DNA from: Zoogloeaceae bacterium
GTDB lineage: Bacteria > Pseudomonadota > Gammaproteobacteria > Burkholderiales > Rhodocyclaceae
DNA length: 35,681 bases
Reading direction: 5' to 3'
Assembly (NCBI GenBank): GCA_031288305.1
Contig: JAITRP010000073.1
Coordinates: 1 to 35,681, forward strand
In this document: positions 1 to 9,900 of the stretch, piece after piece
Numbering within the stretch: position 1 is the stretch's first letter
How the letters are laid out: every line of letters starts with the position of its first letter
Position numbers and translations under genes: made by a program
Notes under the pieces: generated by a model
Databases searched by the model: none
Seen by the model: the letters and a program-made list of their open reading frames with translations, nothing else
Told to the model about the DNA's origin: nothing

Positions 1-189
1 GTTACCCGAAACGCCAAGGCAAATTGAAAGACCGCCTGGATTGCCACATCGAACACGCATCCCGTCCGTAACTCATTGATTTGACAAGATGATTACGGTA
101 TTCCCGCATGGGGAACAGACGCAATCATGGATTTTTCCCGTTCGTTGGCAAGCCAGACTTACGCTCATGCGCGTGCTGTCGTCCGCCTG

Positions 190-435
190 AATCCATCGCC
201 TTCCCGCGAGGCTGGCAATGGCACGCCTCTTCGGGGGAAAAGCAGCATAAAGAGAGGCGGGATGGTGGGCGTTCAGGTTGTCGAGTACGGCACGGATCGA
301 CTCGGCTTCGGGATACAGACCGACGATATGGCGCATGCAGTGGGCGAATTCGATTCGCGCCCGGCGTTCCATGACCGGCGCTTCGCGCCAACCCCACTTG
401 GGTTCTGCAAATTGTCGTTTGAATTGCCGATCGCC
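190..435 (-). pseudogene. IS630-family transposase remnant
   Basis: Read on the minus strand from about 435 downwards, the translation resembles the C-terminal catalytic part of IS630-type (DDE, Tc1/mariner-like) transposases. It runs through FAEPKWGWREAPVMERR, then EFAHCMRHIV, then IRAVLDNLNAHHPASLYAAF, which is the conserved block around the second catalytic Asp and the DNLNxH motif. After FPP (near 235) the expected EEAR...HYTPKHGSWLNMAE continuation is lost: one frame keeps EEA and another keeps AIAS, so a frameshift is present and the end is degenerate. The N-terminal half is missing. I see no terminal inverted repeats. This is a dead insertion-sequence fragment at the left edge of the defence island. 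The family call is from remembered motifs and is fairly secure; the exact limits are not. Confidence 0.7.
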
Positions 436-497
436 AAGGCTTCACGATGCCCCGATACGGCCCTCGTTCTCTGGAAAGTCCAGGTCAGAACGCCATC

Positions 498-526
498 TTG
501 CGGGTTTATATATCGTGTGATATAAA
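498..526 (+). promoter_or_regulatory. Promoter with overlapping palindromic operator upstream of the defence operon
   Basis: A sigma70-type promoter can be read as TTGCGG (498-503), a 17-bp spacer and TATAAA (521-526), which puts transcription start near 533 and leaves a leader of about 18 nt. The perfect inverted repeat TATATC-GTGT-GATATA (509-524) covers the end of the spacer and most of the -10 box. The first gene begins with a Cro/C1-type helix-turn-helix, so autorepression through this palindrome is a reasonable inference. The leader has no good Shine-Dalgarno sequence before the ATG at 551. Promoter strength and the regulator are inferred. Confidence 0.55.
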
Positions 527-550
527 GATGAAAAATCTGCACGCGACGCA

Positions 551-3500
551 ATGAACCCTGACCAAATCCGCCAGCTTCGCAAGGAGCTTGAACTCACCCA
601 GCAGCAGCTCGCAGAATGGCTGGGGGTGTCGTTCGTCACGCTCAACCGCTGGGAGAACGGGCAGTCCAAGCCGTCGGCGATGGGCCGGACCAAGCTCAAG
701 GAACTGCGCGCGGAGCACGAACGGCGGTTTGCTCCCGCCCCGAGCGCGGCTGCCTCGGCTCTGGTCGAAGCGCAGGCCGACACCCCGAAGCTGGACTTCC
801 TCGGCGACGCCAATGCCCTGCGGGTGCTGGTCGAGGGCGAGCGGTTGTCCTACGGCCACCTGTTCAACCCGGCATTCGCCACCGAGATCAGCGAGATCGA
901 CCCGCTGCCGCACCAGCGCATCGCGGTCTATCAGCGGATGCTGCCGCAATCGCGCCTGCGCTTCCTGCTCGCGGACGATGCGGGCGCGGGCAAGACCATC
1001 ATGACGGGTCTCTACGTCCGTGAGTGCCTGTCGCGCCGCACGATCCGGCGCGTGATGGTGGTGGCCCCCGCGGGCCTGGTGGGCAACTGGCGCCGCGAGC
1101 TGAAAAATCTCTTTCATCTTCAGTTCAAGATCGTCGTCGGCTCCGACGCACGGGACGGCAACCCCTTCGTCGGCCCGGACAGCGACCTCGTCGTGGTCAG
1201 CATCGACAGCCTGCGCGCCACACGGCTCTTCCAGTGCCTGCGTGATGCCGCCGTTGCGCCCTACGACCTCGTGGTCTTCGACGAAGCCCACAAGCTCTCG
1301 GCCAACCGCGACCTTGATGGCTCCTTCCGCCCAACCGACCGTTACCGTCTGGCCGAAGCCATCGCCGGTGTCCGCGAGCTGCCCGACGACTGGCGGCTGC
1401 CGTGGGCGGCGCACCACCTGCTGCTGCTCACGGCCACGCCGCACATGGGCAAGGAGTACCCGTACTACTGCCTCTGGCGCTTGCTGGAACCCGAACTGTT
1501 CAGCACCGAAACAGCCTTTGCCAACGCATTTGTCAAATCTCCCCGCGAATCGCGCGACCGCTACTTCATCCGCCGGGTGAAGGAGGAAATGGTCGACCTG
1601 CGCGGCAAGCCGCTGTATCCAGAACGCCTGTGCGACACCGTCAGCTACGACCTGAGCCAAGGTGACATCAGCGAACAGGCGCTCTACGACCGCACCACGG
1701 CCTACATTCGCCACTACTACAACCAGGCTCGCCTGCTGAACCGGCAGGCTGCCCGTTTTGCGATGACGGTGTTCCAGCGGCGGCTGGCCAGCAGCACGTG
1801 GGCGTTGCTGTGCTCCTTCCGCAACCGCGCAGACAAGCTGGGCGGCCTCATTGACGACATCCAGTCCGGTCGCATCCCCGAAGAAGACCTGCGCGCCCAG
1901 CAGGAAAAACTCAACCGGAAAGTGCGCGACGGGCGTCTCGTCGATGTGCTGGCCAGCAAGACGGCGGACGAGGAAAGCGCCGTCGCGGGCAAGGAAGAAG
2001 AGCACGAGGGAAGCGAAGCCGAAGCCTTGGGCGCGTTCATCGCCACCAGCCTCGCCGAGTTGCTGGTCGAGCGCGGTCAGGTGCAGGAGTTGATCGCGTT
2101 GGCCGAGGCCGTTCACAACAGCGGGCTTGACACCAAGTTCGAGCGCATGGCCGCCTTGCTTCGTTCGCCACAGTACCGCGACCAGAAGGTCATCCTCTAC
2201 ACCGAGCACCGGGACACGCTGAACTTCCTCACGCGGCGGCTCGAAGGCATGGGCTACGCCGGTCAGGTCGCCTGCATCCACGGCGGCCTCGGCTTCGAGG
2301 AGCGCGACGCTCAAGTCGAACGCTTCCGTGCGCCGCACGATGGCGATGGCAAGGGGGCGCGCTTCTTCATCGGCACCGACGCCGCCGCCGAAGGCATCAA
2401 CCTTCAGTTCTGCGGCATCCTGTTCAACTACGATGTGCCGTGGAACCCAGCGCGTCTGGAACAGCGCATGGGCCGCATCCACCGCTACGGCCAGAAGCGC
2501 GACCGCGTCGCCATCATCAATCTGGTCGCGGGCAAGACGCGCGAAGGCAAGGTCATCAAGACCCTGCTCGACAAGCTGGAGGAAATCCGCAAGCAGCTCG
2601 GCTCGGACAAGGTGTTCGACGTGGTCGGTCGCATCTTCGAAGGGATGTCCATCGCCGAATACATCCAGCGCGCGGTCGAATCGGACAACGAGGCCGACAA
2701 GGAGGCGCTCGACCTCGCGGGCGAACTCACCGTGGAGCAGGTGCGCGCCATCGCGGCGCGCGAGGAATCCATCTATGGCAAGGGCGGCGAGGTGATGGCC
2801 GATCTGCCCAGGCTGCGCGACGCAATGGCCATCGAGGAGTTGCGCCGCCTGCTGCCGGGCTACGTTCGCCGCTATCTGGAACACGCGGCGCCCGTGATCG
2901 GCATCGACCTTGTCGGCGATCTGGGCGGGCAATTCTTCCTGCGCCCGAAGAAGCGCGGCGTGCTGGAGGCCATGCTGCCCCTGCTCGACGCCTACCCGGA
3001 ATCGGCCCGCAGCCGCTTCACCGTTTATCGCCCCGATGACAAGCGCGACGCGATCTTCCTGCACCCCGGCGAGCCGGTCTTCGAGCGCCTGTCGGCGCTG
3101 GCGATGGAACACGCCCGCCACGCCGCGCTGCGTGGCGCGATCTACACCGACGTCGGCGCCACGGCGCCGTATCTGTTCCACGTGGCCCGCGTCACCGTGG
3201 TGCGCGGCGTCGATCCGGGCGTGCCCGCCTTCCACAGCCAGGAATTGATCGAGCAGAAGCTCGTCGGCCTCAAGCAATTCGCCGATGGCCGCCTGGCGGA
3301 AGCTCCGGTCGAACACCTGTTGTTGCTGAAGGAGACGACCAGGAACAACTCCGGCAGCGTCGTGGTCTTCCTTGCCCAAAGCGACACGTGGCGCCTCGCC
3401 GCGCAGGAATACCTCCAGCAAGAGGCGGCGGCCAGGCTCGGTGAGCTTCAGCGCATGAACGCGGCCAACCGTTTGCAGGAAACCGAGGACTACCTCAAGC

Positions 3501-4237
3501 GCGCCTTCGACTATCAGGAATCCGAACTTGCCGCCGTGCGCAAGCGTTACACCGGCAAGGCGCGAACGGAAGCCCCCACGCTCGCTTCGCTCGCTGCCCC
3601 CCAAGGGGGCGCTACCGCCCTTGGGGCGGCCCGGCGGGCGGCAGGGGCAACCGCCACCGCCGGTGTCGAGCTGGAACGCATCAAGCAGCAGCAGCGCGCC
3701 GTGGCCGAGCGCCGCGGAGAGGCGCTGTTGCAGGCCCGGCGCGAGGTGGAGTTGATCCAGCCGGGCACGGTCGAGATTCTGGCCACGGCGCTGGCGCAGC
3801 CCTCGCAAGATCCGGAAGACGTCAAGGCGCTCGAGGCCGAGGTCGAACGCATCGCAATGGATGTCGCCATCGCCTTCGAGTCCGCGCGCGGCGCCGACGT
3901 GCGCGATGTTTCCACGCCGCCGAAGGCCAGGCTCGCGGGCCTGGGCGACTACCCCGGCTTCGACCTGTTCTCGAAACGGGGCAGCGGCGACGTTCTGGAG
4001 GAGCGCGGCATCGAGGTCAAGGGGCGCGTGGGCGTCGGGGAAATCGTGCTGACCGAAAACGAATGGGCGCGCGCCTGCAACCTGCGCGACAAGTATTGGC
4101 TGTACGCGGTGTTCGACTGCGGCGGCAACCAGCCCCGGCTGTTCCGGGTGCAAGACCCCTTCGCCAAGCTGATCGCCAGGGCGCGCGGCAGCGTCGTCAT
4201 CGGCTATGGCGATATTGTGCGCGGCGCGTCGGAGTGA
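551..4237 (+). CDS. HTH - SNF2 helicase - DUF3883 defence protein
   Basis: A 1228-residue superfamily 2 (SNF2-type) ATPase that probably translocates on DNA in a DISARM-like defence complex. Residues 1-60 form a Cro/C1-type helix-turn-helix (LTQQQLAEWLGVSFVTLNRW), an unusual N-terminal addition for this family. The helicase core has Walker A ADDAGAGKT (K148), a DEAH box at 244-247, LLTATPH motif III, and a C-terminal lobe ending in EQRMGRIHRYGQ near 640. Residues ~1134-1195 (FDLFSKRGSGD...IEVKGR...LTENEW) match the DUF3883/NOV C-terminal domain often found on defence helicases. A REP-like repeat contributes a low-complexity linker near residues 1005-1035. The ATG at 551 was chosen because it opens the HTH directly; ribosome binding is weak. 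It lies 9 bp before the CD-NTase gene, which has its own GGAGGAG site. The HTH may bind the palindrome at 509-524. Confidence 0.88.
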   Translation: MNPDQIRQLRKELELTQQQLAEWLGVSFVTLNRWENGQSKPSAMGRTKLKELRAEHERRFAPAPSAAASALVEAQADTPKLDFLGDANALRVLVEGERLSYGHLFNPAFATEISEIDPLPHQRIAVYQRMLPQSRLRFLLADDAGAGKTIMTGLYVRECLSRRTIRRVMVVAPAGLVGNWRRELKNLFHLQFKIVVGSDARDGNPFVGPDSDLVVVSIDSLRATRLFQCLRDAAVAPYDLVVFDEAHKLSANRDLDGSFRPTDRYRLAEAIAGVRELPDDWRLPWAAHHLLLLTATPHMGKEYPYYCLWRLLEPELFSTETAFANAFVKSPRESRDRYFIRRVKEEMVDLRGKPLYPERLCDTVSYDLSQGDISEQALYDRTTAYIRHYYNQARLLNRQAARFAMTVFQRRLASSTWALLCSFRNRADKLGGLIDDIQSGRIPEEDLRAQQEKLNRKVRDGRLVDVLASKTADEESAVAGKEEEHEGSEAEALGAFIATSLAELLVERGQVQELIALAEAVHNSGLDTKFERMAALLRSPQYRDQKVILYTEHRDTLNFLTRRLEGMGYAGQVACIHGGLGFEERDAQVERFRAPHDGDGKGARFFIGTDAAAEGINLQFCGILFNYDVPWNPARLEQRMGRIHRYGQKRDRVAIINLVAGKTREGKVIKTLLDKLEEIRKQLGSDKVFDVVGRIFEGMSIAEYIQRAVESDNEADKEALDLAGELTVEQVRAIAAREESIYGKGGEVMADLPRLRDAMAIEELRRLLPGYVRRYLEHAAPVIGIDLVGDLGGQFFLRPKKRGVLEAMLPLLDAYPESARSRFTVYRPDDKRDAIFLHPGEPVFERLSALAMEHARHAALRGAIYTDVGATAPYLFHVARVTVVRGVDPGVPAFHSQELIEQKLVGLKQFADGRLAEAPVEHLLLLKETTRNNSGSVVVFLAQSDTWRLAAQEYLQQEAAARLGELQRMNAANRLQETEDYLKRAFDYQESELAAVRKRYTGKARTEAPTLASLAAPQGGATALGAARRAAGATATAGVELERIKQQQRAVAERRGEALLQARREVELIQPGTVEILATALAQPSQDPEDVKALEAEVERIAMDVAIAFESARGADVRDVSTPPKARLAGLGDYPGFDLFSKRGSGDVLEERGIEVKGRVGVGEIVLTENEWARACNLRDKYWLYAVFDCGGNQPRLFRVQDPFAKLIARARGSVVIGYGDIVRGASE
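3565..3655 (+). repeat. REP-like palindromic repeat inside the helicase gene
   Basis: Within the helicase coding sequence lies a block of the kind usually seen between genes in Burkholderiales: an alternating CGCTCGCTTCGCTCGCTG stretch, then a hairpin with 9-bp perfect arms CCCCAAGGG (3599-3607) and CCCTTGGGG (3618-3626), then a GGCGGCCCGGCGGGCGGC tail. It keeps the frame open and encodes an Ala/Gly-rich linker (about residues 1005-1035) between two charged helical segments. This looks like an in-frame insertion of a repeat tolerated in a linker. Family membership is judged by eye. Confidence 0.6.
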
Positions 4238-4246
4238 GGAGGAGAC

Positions 4247-5161
4247 ATGGCGATTCCTGAAAACCAACTGGAAACTTGGTCGCATCAAGGCGCGACGGCC
4301 TCCGCTTCCGCCCTCTACGAGCGCATCCGCAATGCGCTACAGAACGACATCGCGCTGGCTCCGCGAAACTTCGACGTGTTCCTGCAAGGCTCTTATCGCA
4401 ACAGCACGAATATTCGCGGCGACAGCGATGTGGATGTGGTTGTCCGGCTCAACGACACCTACATGCCGGAATACGGTGCGCTCGATGCTTACACGAGGAG
4501 TGTCGTCGAGGGGCAAGCCAGTTCGGCCACCTACACGCTCACCGATTTCCGCCGCGACGTCTCGAACGCCATCCGCCGCGCCTTCCCCTCGCACAACATC
4601 ACCGAAGGCGGCAAGAGCATCAAGATTCCCAGGACGAGCAACAACATCCCTGCCGATGTCGTGCCCTGTCTGGAATATCGGCTCTACCTCCCGCCGCAGA
4701 CCTTGCTGGGCGATCCCACCTATGTCGAGGGCATCGGGTTGTGGGACGTGCAGCGTGGTCACGCCGTCACCAGTTACCCCAAGCAGTCCTACGACAACGG
4801 CGTGGCCAAGCACGGGCGGACGAACCAGTGGTACAAGCCGACCGTTCGCATCTTCAAGAACGCCCGTGGCTGGATGGAGGACAACGGGCTGATCCAGAGC
4901 GGCACGGCGTCGTCACACGCCATCGAGTGCCTGCTCTACAACGTGCCGGACCAGCAGTTTGGCGGCAGCTACGACGACACCCTCGTCAACGTCGTGAACT
5001 GGCTGAACGGCGCGGACTTGACGGACTTCGTATGCCAGAACGGCATCCAGCGTCTGTTCGACTCCGGACGCTGGACGCAGCAGAACGCACGCACCTACAT
5101 CGGCGCGCCGATCCAGATGTGGAACCAGTGGGGGCAGCAATATGCACGGGTACGCATCTGA
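4247..5161 (+). CDS. CBASS CD-NTase (cGAS/DncV-like nucleotidyltransferase)
   Basis: A 304-residue nucleotidyltransferase of the CD-NTase (SMODS) class, which upon phage infection makes a cyclic oligonucleotide messenger. Visible active-site features are G48-S49 in QGSYRNSTNI, the metal-binding pair D61-V-D63 in GDSDVDVVV, and a third acidic residue D137 in IPADVVPC, which together give the complete pol-beta triad. The C-terminal half is helical, as expected. The start at 4247 is preceded by a strong GGAGGAG (4238-4244), 9 bp after the helicase stop, so it can be translated efficiently on its own. It overlaps the Cap15-like effector gene by 20 bp, the usual coupling of synthase and effector in two-gene CBASS. 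No E1/E2, HORMA or TRIP13 accessory is present, which makes it type I-like. Product nucleotide identity cannot be told from sequence by eye. Confidence 0.88.
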   Translation: MAIPENQLETWSHQGATASASALYERIRNALQNDIALAPRNFDVFLQGSYRNSTNIRGDSDVDVVVRLNDTYMPEYGALDAYTRSVVEGQASSATYTLTDFRRDVSNAIRRAFPSHNITEGGKSIKIPRTSNNIPADVVPCLEYRLYLPPQTLLGDPTYVEGIGLWDVQRGHAVTSYPKQSYDNGVAKHGRTNQWYKPTVRIFKNARGWMEDNGLIQSGTASSHAIECLLYNVPDQQFGGSYDDTLVNVVNWLNGADLTDFVCQNGIQRLFDSGRWTQQNARTYIGAPIQMWNQWGQQYARVRI

Positions 5162-5765
5162 CAATTTCTTTCGCGGGCCGAAGGTGTATTTCGCCTTCGG
5201 CGTGCTGGCAATTGCTGCGGCCTCGGCGCTGCGCGCGCTGGTTGCGATGCCTCAGTTGGCCGGACGCATCGACGCCGCCGCGTTGTCAGCAGGCGTGATC
5301 TATGGCGGGCTGATCTTCCTCTATGAGCGTTGGGGGTGGCGCTGGCTGTCCACGATCAGGAACCTCAACGGTACGTGGGTCGGGAACATCACCACCACGC
5401 ACAACGGCGGAACCAGCGTCCCTTGTGTGATGCGTGTGCGCCAGACGTGGACGCGGATGGTGATTGAGCTTGAGACGGAGCAGTCCCGATCTCGAACCAC
5501 GATGGCCGCGCTCTACGACGAGCAGCCCGGCGATGTCGGGCTGAAGTACGAATACGTTTCTGAGCCGAGGAACCTCGCGGCGCAGACGATGCAAACGCAT
5601 CGCGGCGTCTGCACACTGGCGATAACCGCCGATTCGGTGGAAGCGCGCCTGAGCGGCGATTACTTTACGGGTCGCGGGCGAGAAACCCGTGGCGAAATTA
5701 CCTTGCGCCGTGTCAGCCGAGAATTGCTGGGCTTCGACGCTGCGTTGAAGAAGGAAAAACAATGA
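5142..5765 (+). CDS. cap15: Cap15-like CBASS membrane effector (2TM + beta-barrel)
   Basis: A 207-residue protein with two hydrophobic segments (about residues 15-36 and 46-63) followed by a beta-strand-rich soluble domain from residue ~74, starting LNGTWVGNIT and ending near 200. This is the layout of Cap15 (SMODS-associated 2TM, beta-strand-rich effector), in which the beta-barrel senses the cyclic nucleotide and the membrane part disrupts the inner membrane, killing the infected cell. The call rests on that layout and on its place directly after, and overlapping, a CD-NTase gene. The ATG at 5142 lies inside the CD-NTase gene with a GGGGG stretch before it; the downstream gene starts in its stop codon (ATGA). 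Charged residues at the C-terminus (KKEKQ) are unremarkable. Another small 2TM effector type cannot be excluded. Confidence 0.78.
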   Translation: MHGYASDNFFRGPKVYFAFGVLAIAAASALRALVAMPQLAGRIDAAALSAGVIYGGLIFLYERWGWRWLSTIRNLNGTWVGNITTTHNGGTSVPCVMRVRQTWTRMVIELETEQSRSRTTMAALYDEQPGDVGLKYEYVSEPRNLAAQTMQTHRGVCTLAITADSVEARLSGDYFTGRGRETRGEITLRRVSRELLGFDAALKKEKQ

Positions 5766-6907
5766 AAGAAAAACGCCCAGCCGCCACGTTGAAGCCACAC
5801 GACGCCCTGCTCACCGAACTGCGCGGCCTGATCGAGGCTGCGCGCCAGCACGTGGCGCAGACCGCCAATGCCACGCTGACCATGCTTTACTGGCATGTCG
5901 GCCAGCGTATCCGGCGTGAGGTGCTGAAAGGTGGGCGGGCAGGCTATGGCGAGGAGATTCTTGCGACACTGTCGCAAGAATTGGTGAAGGACTACGGCAA
6001 GGGATTCAATGTGTCGGCGCTGACCCGGATGGTCAAGTTCGCAGAGGTATTCCCCGACGAAGCCATTGTGTCGCCGCTGGCGACACAATTGAGCTGGAGC
6101 CACTTCATCGAAATCCTGCCGCTCAAGCAGCCGCTGGAGCGGGAGTATTACGCCGAACTGTGCCGGGTGGAACGCTGGAGCGTGCGCGCCCTGCGCGAGC
6201 GCATCGGCAGCCAGTTGTACCTGCGCACCGCCATCGCCAAAAAGCCCGAAAGCGTGGTGCAGGCAGAGATCAACCACTTGCGCGCGGGTGGACAGATGAC
6301 GCCCGACCTCGTGTTCCGCGACCCCTACATGCTCGACTTTCTGGGCCTGCCGCACGACTACAGCGAACGGGATCTGGAAGACGCCATTCTGCGCGAGATG
6401 GAGCGGTTCCTTCTGGAGCTTGGCGTGGGCTTCACCTTCGTGGCGCGGCAAAAGCGCATCAGCGTTGGCGCGGACGATTTCTACCTTGACCTGTTGTTCT
6501 ATCACCGCCACCTGAAACGGCTGGTCGCGGTGGAACTGAAGCTGGAGAAGTTTCAGCCCGCGCACAAGGGGCAGATGGAGCTTTATCTGCGCTGGCTAGA
6601 CAAGCACGACCGCGCATCGGGTGAAGAGCCGCCCATCGGTCTGATCCTGTGCGCTGCAAGGGATACCGAGCAGGTCGAACTGATGGATTTGAGTGCGTCC
6701 AACATCCGCGTAGCGGAATATCTGGCGCACATCCCCGACATGAAGGTCTTGCAGGCGCAGTTGCATCGTGCTGTGCAGATGGCGCGCGAACGCGCGACGC
6801 AGGCTGCATTGCCGCCCGCGTCTGGCAACAAGGCGCTGGAGGTGTCCGCCGCCAAACCCAAAGCGGCGCGCAAGAAAAAAGGAGACGCCGCATGCGCAAG
6901 GAAATGA
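5762..6907 (+). CDS. DUF1016/YhcG-type PD-(D/E)xK nuclease
   Basis: A 381-residue protein of the DUF1016 (YhcG/PDDEXK) family, a predicted DNA nuclease commonly found next to restriction-modification and other defence genes. The N-terminal helical domain (~13-150) contains the family pattern YWHVGQRIRRE and SWSHFIEILPLK. The C-terminal nuclease domain has D243 in FYLDLLFYHRHL, E258-L-K260 in VAVELKLEKF, and the following KGQMELYLRWL, giving a complete PD-(D/E)xK signature. A Lys/Ala-rich tail closes the protein. The start codon overlaps the effector stop as ATGA, and its 3' end overlaps the methyltransferase start by 16 bp. It is likely the nuclease arm of the modification-based system, though DUF1016 proteins also occur alone. 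Substrate and trigger are unknown. Confidence 0.87.
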   Translation: MKEKRPAATLKPHDALLTELRGLIEAARQHVAQTANATLTMLYWHVGQRIRREVLKGGRAGYGEEILATLSQELVKDYGKGFNVSALTRMVKFAEVFPDEAIVSPLATQLSWSHFIEILPLKQPLEREYYAELCRVERWSVRALRERIGSQLYLRTAIAKKPESVVQAEINHLRAGGQMTPDLVFRDPYMLDFLGLPHDYSERDLEDAILREMERFLLELGVGFTFVARQKRISVGADDFYLDLLFYHRHLKRLVAVELKLEKFQPAHKGQMELYLRWLDKHDRASGEEPPIGLILCAARDTEQVELMDLSASNIRVAEYLAHIPDMKVLQAQLHRAVQMARERATQAALPPASGNKALEVSAAKPKAARKKKGDAACARK

Positions 6908-9900
6908 ACGGCAAGCGCCTGATCGAGGTCGCCTTCCCGTTGAAACAGACTTCCATCGACTCGGTGCATGAGAAGAACGTGCGCCACGGCCACATCTCGA
7001 CGCTGCACATCTGGCCCGCGCGCCGTCCGCTGGCGGCCTGCCGCGCGGCCTTGATCGCCACCCTGCTGCCCGATCCGGGCGACAAGGAAAAGCGTGATGA
7101 AATCCTCAAGCGTCTGGGCGGAACGCTCGCCAAGACGCTCAAGAAAAAGAAGATGCCCAGTGGGCGCGTCGAGGAGATCGAGGCGTGGGAAACCGAAGGC
7201 GGCGTGCTGCATTGGGGACGCGAGACCAGCCCGGACATGGACTGGTTTCGCAAGGAGATCAAGAAGGCTTATGGTGGCCGCGCGCCGCGCGTGCTCGATC
7301 CCTTCGCGGGCGGCGGCGCGATTCCGCTGGAAGCGATGCGCCTGGGCTGCGAGGTGACGGCGGCCGATATCAATCCGGTGGCGTGGTTCGTCCTGAAATG
7401 CACGCTGGAATACCCGCAGAAGCTCGCCGGGCAAAAGCGCCCCTTGCCGGAGTTTGTCTTGCGGGACGTTTCGTTTCTCACCGACTACTTCAAGGCGCGC
7501 GGCCTCAAGGCCAGGGATGCCGAACGGCGCGCGCGACAGGCGGCTGGCCAGGCGCGGGCGGCGCGCCATGAGAATCAGGACTTGTTCGGCCTGCCCGACA
7601 TTGAGGCCGAGGAACTCAAGGCCGATCTGGCCTGGCATGTGCGGGCGTGGGGACGTTGGGCGCTGAATGAAGCGAAGAAGGAACTGGCGCGCTTTTATCC
7701 GACCTACGCGGACTATTGCTCTATCAAGCCGTACCAACGGGTCGAACTGGATACGGACGAGCCGCTGAAGCTGGTTCCCGTGGGTGAAAACGGTGAGACG
7801 CAAATCGAGTTGCTGAACGCCGGGTTCGATGCCGCCTACCTCGACAATCCCGCCAATCCGCGCTGGGTGGCGAAGCCCACGGTGGCCTACCTGTGGGCGC
7901 GTACGGTGCACTGCAAAGCCTGCCGCGCCGAGATCCCTCTTCTGAAAACGCGATGGCTGGCCAGGTCGGACAAGAAGCGTGTCGTGCTGACCCTGCGTCC
8001 GCTAGAGGATAAATCCGGCGTCGAATTCGGGATTGACCACAACGCCAGACCGCAAGGCGGGAATGCGGCGCAACGGCGGGAATACGACAAGAAGCTGGGC
8101 GCGGGGACAATGAGCCGGGCGGGTGTGACCTGCCCATGCTGCGGCACGATCATGACGATGGAGGATTTGCGGCTGGAGGGGCGGGCGGGGCGCATGGGCG
8201 CGGCGATGACCGCCGTCGTCACCGAAAGCCCGGAGAACAAGGAATATCGGTTGCCGACGGCGCACGAAATAGAAATGGCGGTGCGGGCCACCCAGAAATT
8301 GGAAAGCGCGTTTTCGGAAATACCGTTTGGGCATCCAACAGAACCTACTCCCAAATGCGGAAGTGGCGCATCCCGCGCTTTTTCTGTGGACGGTTATGGC
8401 CTCGATCAATGGCACAAATTGTTTACGCCAAGACAACTTCTTGGTCTTGGCCGCCTGCTGGCCGCAACGAGGAAGGCCGCATCAGAGGCAACGAAACACT
8501 ACACGGACGTGTGGCCTGAGGCGCTGGCCGCATATTTAACGTGTGGGTTTTCGAGGCTTCTGGATTTCTCGAACATGGGTACCCAGTGGAAACTGGACGC
8601 CATGACCATCAATCACTCTTTCGTGCGATTCGCGCTGCCCATTACGTGGGATTGTGCTGAGAGTCAGTTGCTGGGTGAAAGCGCAGGAAGCTATCTCATT
8701 TGCTGCGACAGAATCGCCACGGCGCTCGACACCTATTCGACGTGGTCAGGACAAATGGATGGCACTCCTCACGCTGTCAATGGTTCTGCGACGCAAGCTC
8801 GTGAAACCGGATTCGATGTTGTAGTGACTGATCCACCGTACTACGACGCCATTCCGTATTCCGACCTGATGGATTTCTTCTACGTTTGGCTCCGGCGAAC
8901 GCTTTACGGCCTTTCGCCTGAGTTCGACGTGGCGTTCCGTGAAGCCCTCGCGCCAAAGTGGAATCACGACTCGAACGACGGAGAATTGATTGACGATTCC
9001 TCGCGCTTCGAAGGGGACAAGGAGGCGTCAAAGCGCAACTACGAAGAGGGAATGGCGTGTGCATTCAAGGCGTGTCACGGGGCGCTAAAGCCTGATGGTC
9101 GTCTCGTCATCGTGTTCGCCCATAAACACCCGGATGCGTGGGAGACGCTGGTTGGCGCGATCATCAAGGCAGGTTTCGTGGTGGACGGCAGTTGGCCGAT
9201 CCAAACCGAGCAGGCGTCTCGAATGCGCGCGATTGATTCCGCCGCGCTTTCCTCCTCCGTCTGGCTGGTCTGCAAGAAACGCGACCCAGATGCCCGCGCG
9301 GGCTGGGACGCCCAAGTCCTGAAGGAGATGGAGGCCAGCATTACCGCCAAACTGCGCGACTTCTGGGACGCGGGCATACGCGGCCCGGACTTCGTGTGGG
9401 CGGCCACCGGCCCGGCGATGGAGGCGTACAGCCGTTACCCGGCGGTCAAGAAGGCGTCCGAACCCGGCCAGTTGATGATGGTGGCCGAATTCCTCGGCCA
9501 CGTGCGCCGCATCGTGGTGGATTTTGTGGTGGGGCGCGTGCTGACGCGCGGGGATGCCAGCGCCATGACGGGCGGCCATCCGCTCGACGACGTGACCACA
9601 TACTATCTTCTGCACCGCCAGGACTTTGGCCTGAAGGACGCGCCCGCCGGCGCCTGCATCCTGTACGCCGTTTCCTGCGGCCTGTCCGAGCGTGACCTGG
9701 CGGATGCCTGCGAAGTGCTGGCAAAAAGCGGCGGCGAAGAGGAAACGGACGACGAAGAGGAAAACTCGAATGCCTCCGGCGGCGGCATGTTCCGGCTCAA
9801 GGCATGGAACGCCCGCAAGAATCGTTCGCTTGGATTGGAGACGGCCAGTGGCCGCGCCATCCCGCTGGTCGATCAGGTTCACAAGCTGATGCGGCTCTGG

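Noticed and set aside
3-71. Short open end (YPKRQGKLKDRLDCHIEHAS...) ending at TAA 71
   Set aside because: Could be the tail of a gene cut by the window edge, but 22 residues without a recognisable motif cannot be supported.
506-4288. Very long open frame on the minus strand opposite the helicase gene
   Set aside because: It mirrors a GC-rich gene in the codon-complement frame; its translation is low-complexity (Ala/Arg/Val/Gln) with no family motif, while the + strand has full helicase motifs.
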